A stretch of DNA of 13,527 nt from Hemicentrotus pulcherrimus (taxonomy: Eukaryota > Echinodermata > Echinoidea > Camarodonta > Strongylocentrotidae): positions 60,145 through 73,671 of the forward strand of contig BEXV01001847.1 in NCBI GenBank assembly GCA_003118195.1, written 5' to 3'. The notes under the pieces were generated by a model. The model had not been told where the DNA came from, did no database searches, and saw nothing but the letters and a program-made list of their open reading frames with translations. Below are positions 9,882-13,527 of the stretch, in pieces. Numbering within the stretch: the stretch's first letter is position 1; each line of letters starts with the position of its first letter. Made by a program: the position numbers and the translations under genes.

Positions 9882-9963
9882 CAAAGTATCCACTAAAGAT
9901 GAACATGGAACCGATAATGATGACGACGCTTAGGATCTCTGCGATGACCATTGTCCGATGACA
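9882..9963 (-). pseudogene. Duplicated partial TM9 exon (pseudo-exon or cryptic alternative exon)
   Basis: The stretch 9869-9953 aligns without gaps to 10021-10105, with 13 differences in 85 bases, at a constant offset of 152 bp. It copies the 3' part of the TM9 exon plus the first intron bases. The reading frame is still open: MVIAEILSVVIIIGSMFIF then SGYFG, against [19 protein letters not shown] then TGYFG in the parent, with five conservative amino-acid changes. A donor GTAAAT remains (GTAAGT in the parent). An upstream TAG at 9965-9964 on the sense strand could serve as acceptor. The resulting 82-nt exon would enter in phase 0 and leave in phase 1, matching exon 11268-11160 and the last exon. 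The preceding tract is G-rich and weak, so I favour a decaying copy. Confidence 0.7.
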
Positions 9964-10033
9964 CTACAACTACCAACAACCCCAACCACTAAAATAACAT
10001 AACCACCACTTCAGCTATCATGAATAAACTTAC

Positions 10034-10295
10034 CAAAGTATCCAGTGAAGATGAACATGGAAGCGATGTAGATGACGACGCTCATGAGCTCTGCAATGAC
10101 CATCGGCCACTGCCACGTGCGGATGGTCAAGGCCACCATGAGCAGCTCGGTGATGATGAGGGCGGTGAACGTGATGGAGATGATGTGGAGGAACTCTCCT
10201 TCGAACAGCCAGAGGGCGCCGTACATGATGATCCCGCCCTGGTAGACGCTGATCAGGATCCAGACAAAGAACATCTTCCAGGACAGCATCCGACC
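10034..10295 (-). CDS. ATP9A/B: ATP9-type P4 ATPase, exon with TM7-TM9
   Basis: This 262-nt exon opens after CAG (10298-10296) with GGT CGG and ends with a one-base overhang before GTAAGT (10033-10028). It encodes GRMLSWK, TM7 ([19 protein letters not shown]), a short loop with LFEGEF, TM8 ([20 protein letters not shown]), TIRTWQW and TM9 ([19 protein letters not shown]), then [21 protein letters not shown] and RTW.W are the conserved landmarks shared with vertebrate ATP9A/B. It is in phase with the exons on both sides. Its acceptor abuts a (CCA)n microsatellite in the sense strand. The plus-strand open frame across it is an Asp/His-rich antisense shadow. Confidence 0.97.
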
Positions 10296-10297
10296 CT

Positions 10298-10318
10298 GGT
10301 GGTGGTGGTGGTGGTGGA
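10298..10318. repeat. GGT/CCA microsatellite at a splice acceptor
   Basis: Six GGT units and a GGA lie directly against the exon boundary at 10295. In transcript sense the acceptor reads TATCC(ACC)6 then AG, so the AG that defines the exon is the end of the repeat. A better pyrimidine stretch (TTTCCCCCATTCTATCC) sits just upstream of the repeat. Repeat length therefore sets the distance from that stretch to the AG, without creating new AG dinucleotides. Confidence 0.9.
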
Positions 10319-10502
10319 TAGAATGGGGGAAAGGGTGATGACACGAGGGAAAGAACAGACAAATAAATATGGCATTAGAGGTTCAATTTCAAACAGTATC
10401 AAGTAAGTTCTCACGCATTAGTATAAATTTCACAAAGGCAAAATTGGCCATCGCATCAAATCTTAGCAAACTAGTTACCTCTTGTACCTCTAGACATCAA
10501 AA

Positions 10503-10545
10503 GAGATAAAGAGAGAGAGGGAGAGAGAGAGAACAGAGAGAGAGG

Positions 10546-10580
<35 letters not shown>

Positions 10581-10633
10581 AGAAAAAAAGAGAGAGAGAA
10601 GAGAGACGAAAGAGATAAAGAGAGAGAGAGAAA
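10503..10633. repeat. (GA)n microsatellite in intron
   Basis: About 130 bp of GAGA with sparse interruptions by GG, AAA, AC and GATAAA. It lies within the intron between the exons at 11268-11160 and 10295-10034, where the transcript is (CU)n. It is non-coding and probably length-polymorphic. Confidence 0.95.
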
Positions 10634-10754
10634 CATTATCACAGAACTGGATTTGTACAATACTTTAATTTGTTTCAAAGAAGAAAAAAAAAATTCTGAA
10701 CCTCTTGTATGTATGTTGCATTTTTGTGATTCCACTCAATCCTTTACCACTCTA

Positions 10755-10859
10755 TATTATTTCTCTTACTATTTTGTTTTTCCTCATTCTTTTTCCTCCT
10801 ATCCAATTTTTTTTCTTCTCATTTTCCCCCTTTAATACTCTCTTTTTTTTTTCTTTCTT
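10755..10859. repeat. Pyrimidine-rich tract in the same intron
   Basis: The plus strand is T/C-rich (TTTTTCCTC, TTTTTTTTCTTCTC, CCCCCTTTAAT, CTCTTTTTTTTTCTTTC). In the ATP9 transcript it is therefore purine-rich and lies upstream of the (CU)n segment, making the two tracts potential pairing partners within one 864-nt intron. Confidence 0.8.
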
Positions 10860-11159
10860 GTTAAAGCCACAGAGAGAAGTCAGTGTCCATGTGCATTGCA
10901 TCATAATTTGCCGACCCCAGATTTCAGGCAGCGAAACTCGTCTTATCAGAAAATGCTCCAGCTTGCCTTCGTATCTTGAGGTAGAGGGAAATTTCATCAT
11001 GATGAGAGTCCCATAAGGTGATAGGTTCAGAGCACAGTGTTGTCCATAAGACCTTTATAAGGTAAACACCTGAATGGTGTCCAATTCCAAATGAGAACCC
11101 ACTGCTATGAGCCTTTATTAAATCCCATGAATAAACCTGCCTGTTAACATTCATCTTAC

Positions 11160-11268
11160 CTTTTGTAAGTCTTTATAAAGCTCAGGGTATTTGATCGCTG
11201 TCTCGGGTGTTACGTCTTTATCTATCACTAGCAGGAATACAGGGAACATTGTGTACACTGTCACATAC
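11160..11268 (-). CDS. ATP9A/B: ATP9-type P4 ATPase, exon with end of TM6 and the TM6-TM7 loop
   Basis: A 109-nt exon bounded by acceptor CCAG (11272-11269) and donor GTAAGA (11159-11154). The first base completes a Gly codon with the preceding exon; 36 codons follow: [19 protein letters not shown], then [24 protein letters not shown] matches the TM6 segment and D.DV....[11 protein letters not shown] the cytosolic loop of ATP9A/B, where the human proteins also read YPELYKDL. It ends in phase 0, joining directly to GGT CGG of the next exon. No duplicate of this exon's edge was found in the adjacent intron, unlike the other three exons. Confidence 0.95.
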
Positions 11269-11384
11269 CTGGATAAAAAACAAAATGAGAAACTGTGTCT
11301 CAGTATTCATTAATAATAATAATTATAATAATCTTTTAAAGTCCACTCGAAATTTTATTAAGTTAAACCAAAAATGGAAATTCT

Positions 11385-11578
11385 TTTTGCCCAATTGATC
11401 ATGAGCCCGGCAGCCACTGAGCAGCGCCCGATCGACGTTGCTCTATCCCTTATTGTTGAACGCCAAACAAGGAAGCAGCAACTCCTGTCTTTTAATGTCT
11501 TTTGGTATGACGCGGCCGGGGTTCCAACCCACGACCTCCCGGTTGTAAGGCGGACACTCTACTAACCGAGCCAACACT
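11385..11578 (-). mobile_element. tRNA-derived SINE with intact pol III boxes
   Basis: On the minus strand the head begins near 11578 with TGTTGGCTCGGTTAGTAGAG (A box at 11573-11562) and continues to a B box GGTTGGAACC (11529-11520). Between them the loop CTTACAA resembles a tRNA-Val(UAC) anticodon loop, but its stem has a mismatch. After the head come a CGCGTCATACC segment and a conserved-looking body with TAAGGGATAGAGCAACG and CGCTGCTCAGTGGCTGCCGG. An AT-rich stretch with TTATTATTA (11309-11333) lies farther downstream and may be the tail. There is no functional acceptor stem, so it is not a tRNA gene. It sits in an ATP9 intron in sense orientation. The body might be one of the deeply conserved SINE central domains; I could not verify which. 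Confidence 0.85.
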
Positions 11579-11829
11579 ACTAGGACATTTCTCCAAGAAT
11601 GACATGAGATGCACAGCCTGCACTGTCTTTACATGATGATCAATGTTCAACTTGATAAAGCCTACAATCATATACCAAACCCTAGCCTGACAGAAACAGA
11701 CGCAGACACTTGACTTGATTTCTTGTTCCAGCTGCCAATTCAGAGGTGTTTAAATAGTCCTTCTTCTCTCGCACGATCAAAGCTTGGAAATGGATTGCAT
11801 CCTTCAATAGTTATTCAACCGGATGCAAC

Positions 11830-12369
11830 TTAAAGGGATAGTTGAGTTCTGTTTTCAGACCGCAATTGCCTTCAAATTGCATGGTTATTGCTCTTATTCT
11901 TATCGATGACATTTGTAGTGCCCTTTGAGGACCTAAAGGTAATCTTAGACCTCAAAATGTGTGAAATTTAGCCAATACGATCATACCAATTCAGCTCCAC
12001 TTTCAAAAAAATATGGTGACCGTTAATTAATTAATTTACTAACAATAACAATACACGGGCCAGCTGGTTTGGATTAATATAACCAACAAAAAAGCCAATA
12101 TCGGCATTGGCTGAAATACAATGTAAAAGACGCTATTTTGTTTTTTCAACAGCTTTTTCAAATTATGGAATATTTGTGGTGGTACACAAACATTAGAAAA
12201 TTGTTATATTTATTGATATTTCAGCCGTCTCTGAACAGAATTTGATCAAACAAAGACGATTTTGTAATTTAAATTGTATGTTCTTTCAAATTTGACACTC
12301 AGTTTTTCATTATCTCACAAAAATATTTTGTGTAGCGCCCTTTGCAACAGAACTCAACTATCCCTTTAA
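11830..12369. mobile_element. Non-autonomous DNA transposon with perfect 24-bp inverted ends
   Basis: The left end 11830-11853 (TTAAAGGGATAGTTGAGT and six further bases) is the exact reverse complement of 12346-12369. The pairing stops sharply inside. The 540-bp interior is AT-rich with no transposase frame, and TGTAG(T/C)GCCCTTTG occurs as a direct repeat near both ends (about 11915 and 12331). If TTAA is a duplicated target site, the inverted repeat proper is 20 bp beginning AGGGATAG. Perfect arms indicate a recent insertion or strong constraint. It lies in the 2.06-kb ATP9 intron. Confidence 0.9.
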
Positions 12370-12739
12370 TTTAATCTCAAAGGTCCTTTCTCTCCTTAAG
12401 TCCATCCTTTATCACAATCACCTCCAGTTAGTATTCCAGGAGTAGTTTGGAAGATTACCTACCAAGTACTTCACTTGCATCTGTCAATTTTCACAATATG
12501 ACATTTTCATTGTGTACCAATATTTTATTTGTTGAGAGGTAGAAGGGATGTTACCTCATAACATTTTCCAGAGATAACACCATTTTGGCTCTCATCAGGC
12601 AATTTAATTCCTACCCACATCATATGCTCATGATTACTCGACAAAGACCTTTCAGACTTGCAAAGATAATAGCAAAAATCCAATATTTGCACCTAGCAGA
12701 GGCAGATATTGGCATCAAACAAGAAGTCAACATGATTTT
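12370..12739. other. Intronic sequence, nothing recognised
   Basis: This part of the ATP9 intron shows no exon-like frame with splice sites and no delimited repeat. The open plus-strand frame beginning at 12585 runs into the CAT/TTC microsatellite and looks like chance. Confidence 0.5.
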
Positions 12740-12790
12740 CCTCATCATCATTGTCACCATCATCAACATCTTCTTCTTCTTCTCCTTCCT
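12740..12790. repeat. ATC/TTC trinucleotide microsatellite
   Basis: A short CATCATCATT, ACCATCATCAAC, TCTTCTTCTTCT tract in the ATP9 intron. It accounts for the Ile/Phe-rich peptide in the overlapping plus-strand frame. Confidence 0.8.
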
Positions 12791-12932
12791 CCACTCTATC
12801 GGAGATCAGCAGTTACCGGAATACTGGAATTTGGCATAGCAAGAAGGTCCATGGTAATAGCAGGCAGGAATGTCATGTCAGGTAGAATGGTTATTGGCTT
12901 TTGCATTAGCACGAGCGGGGTGGATATTGTAT

Positions 12933-13026
12933 ATCATTATCACCATTATCACCATCATCATTATAATTATCATCAACATCATCACTATCATTATCATTAT
13001 CATCATCAACATCATCATCGACATCA
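12933..13026. repeat. CAT/CATT microsatellite in intron
   Basis: About 94 bp of ATCATT, ACCATT and CATCAT steps. The overlapping plus-strand frame is His/Tyr-rich only because of this repeat. It is the same class of repeat as at 317-537. Confidence 0.9.
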
Positions 13027-13041
13027 AAAGGAGATGGGATT

Positions 13042-13335
13042 GATCTCTATATTTAGAATAACATCTTGATTTTATTAGACTTTCATGAGAGTGCCACTAA
13101 AAAAGTATTTAGAGTAAATCAATGCAGAACTCAGTTAATACATCACATCTCAGCATTGCCAATTTGATGGGCATGACTTAACCTACAGATCTATATTCTT
13201 TGAATAACATCTTGATTTTATTTAGACTTACATCACAGTTCGACTAAAGTATTTAAAACAATTCGATGCAAAACTCAGTTTAATACATCACATCTTAGCG
13301 TTGCCAATTTGAAGAGCATGACTGACTTACCCTAC
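13042..13335. repeat. 146-bp direct duplication reaching the exon 13527-13331 splice donor
   Basis: GAATAACATCTTGATTTTA at 13056 recurs at 13202, and AATACATCACATCT, TTGCCAATTTGA and GCATGACT follow in the same order in both copies, with small indels and roughly 80% identity. The first copy is 13042-13187 and the second 13188 to about 13335. The second copy ends in the exon edge (sense CTGTAGG then GTAAGT). The first ends in CTGTAGG then TTAAG, so the copied donor GT is lost. The copy lies downstream of the exon in the intron. Confidence 0.9.
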
Positions 13336-13527
13336 AGAGAGCACGCCCTGATACAGAGCTATGGAGGAGAAGTAGAAGAGAGATGAGAAGATGACCTGCA
13401 TGGTGGAGATGATCAACCCACGATGCATCACAAAGTGACTCAGCGAGGCAGAGCTCTTGTAGTTGTTGCGACCGTGGACCATGAGAAGACGCCCCAGGTA
13501 GCGGAAATGCGTCAGAGAGAAGTCGGC
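13331..13527 (-). CDS. ATP9A/B: ATP9-type P4 ATPase, exon with TM5 and start of TM6 (5' side cut by window)
   Basis: From the window edge the minus strand reads [55 protein letters not shown] and [11 protein letters not shown], ending with two bases of a Gly codon before GTAAGT (13330-13325). The [21 protein letters not shown] block is strongly like vertebrate ATP9A/B at the P-domain/TM5 junction. P4 ATPases move phospholipids toward the cytosolic leaflet, using ATP through an aspartyl-phosphate intermediate; the DKTGT and GDGxND motifs would lie in upstream exons outside the window. In the Neo1/ATP9 class these proteins act at the Golgi and endosomes. The exon may extend further upstream than 13527, since no acceptor is visible. 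Confidence 0.95.

Noticed and set aside
10020..10406. 128-codon plus-strand Asp/His-rich open frame
   Set aside because: It is the antisense shadow of the TM7-TM9 exon, whose protein matches ATP9.
11040..11160. A duplicate of the 11268-11160 exon edge, by analogy with the other exons
   Set aside because: Only a short CTTTATAA-like resemblance is present; no alignable copy of the exon end and donor was found.
11520..11578. Functional tRNA gene (Val-like)
   Set aside because: A and B boxes are present, but the anticodon stem has a mismatch, no acceptor stem closes, and an unrelated body follows: a SINE head.
12851..13069. His/Tyr-rich plus-strand open frame
   Set aside because: Produced by the CAT/CATT microsatellite within the ATP9 intron.

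Overview
This window is animal nuclear DNA. It has small exons with GT-AG splice sites, abundant microsatellites, tRNA-derived SINEs and short inverted-repeat DNA transposons, and no bacterial-style gene packing. The style of the MITEs (GGGCCCCGTCG/T...-type foldback elements and TTAAAGGGAT-type termini), the SINE with a CCTTTGGCAAGACATT-like body and the CAT/GA microsatellites suggest a marine invertebrate deuterostome. An echinoderm such as a sea urchin or sea star is my best guess, but this rests on remembered repeat style, not on a search.

The only protein-coding gene I can support runs on the minus strand. It is the 3' end of a class-2 P4-type ATPase (lipid flippase), orthologous to vertebrate ATP9A/ATP9B and yeast Neo1. 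Four exons are visible in transcript order: 13527-13331 (continues beyond the window), 11268-11160, 10295-10034 and 9620-9484 (stop codon TAG at 9486-9484). Intron phases fit at every junction (2, 0 and 1) and together they give about 234 C-terminal residues, from the end of the P domain through TM5-TM10 to the ending PPSYSKLSE. The 5' part of the gene, including the DKTGT phosphorylation site, lies outside the window.

The most notable structure is that three of the four exon 3' ends have been copied in tandem into the adjoining downstream DNA. The last exon's C-terminal codons, stop and early 3' UTR form a 113-bp unit present about five times (8990-9552). The 3' half of the TM9 exon, with its splice donor, has a gap-free 85%-identical copy 152 bp downstream that is still an open, phase-compatible mini-exon (9963-9882). 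The donor end of the 13527-13331 exon lies at the edge of a 146-bp direct duplication (13042-13333) in which the copied donor is destroyed.

Layout by region: 1-910 is low-complexity CAT-rich then purine-rich DNA. The stretch 910-8990 is non-coding, presumably 3' flank and possibly distal 3' UTR of the ATP9 gene, and carries three foldback/MITE elements (1904-2062, 3610-3732, 3984-4196), a TTAA-ended element (6308-6688), a palindrome joined to a perfect 39-bp duplication (4972-5079) and a SINE (7700-7930). From 8990 to the end lie the gene and its introns. Intron 11269-13330 holds a second SINE and a 540-bp element with perfect 24-bp inverted ends; intron 10296-11159 holds long GA and pyrimidine tracts. 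I found no second gene, no genuine tRNA or rRNA gene and no CRISPR array.
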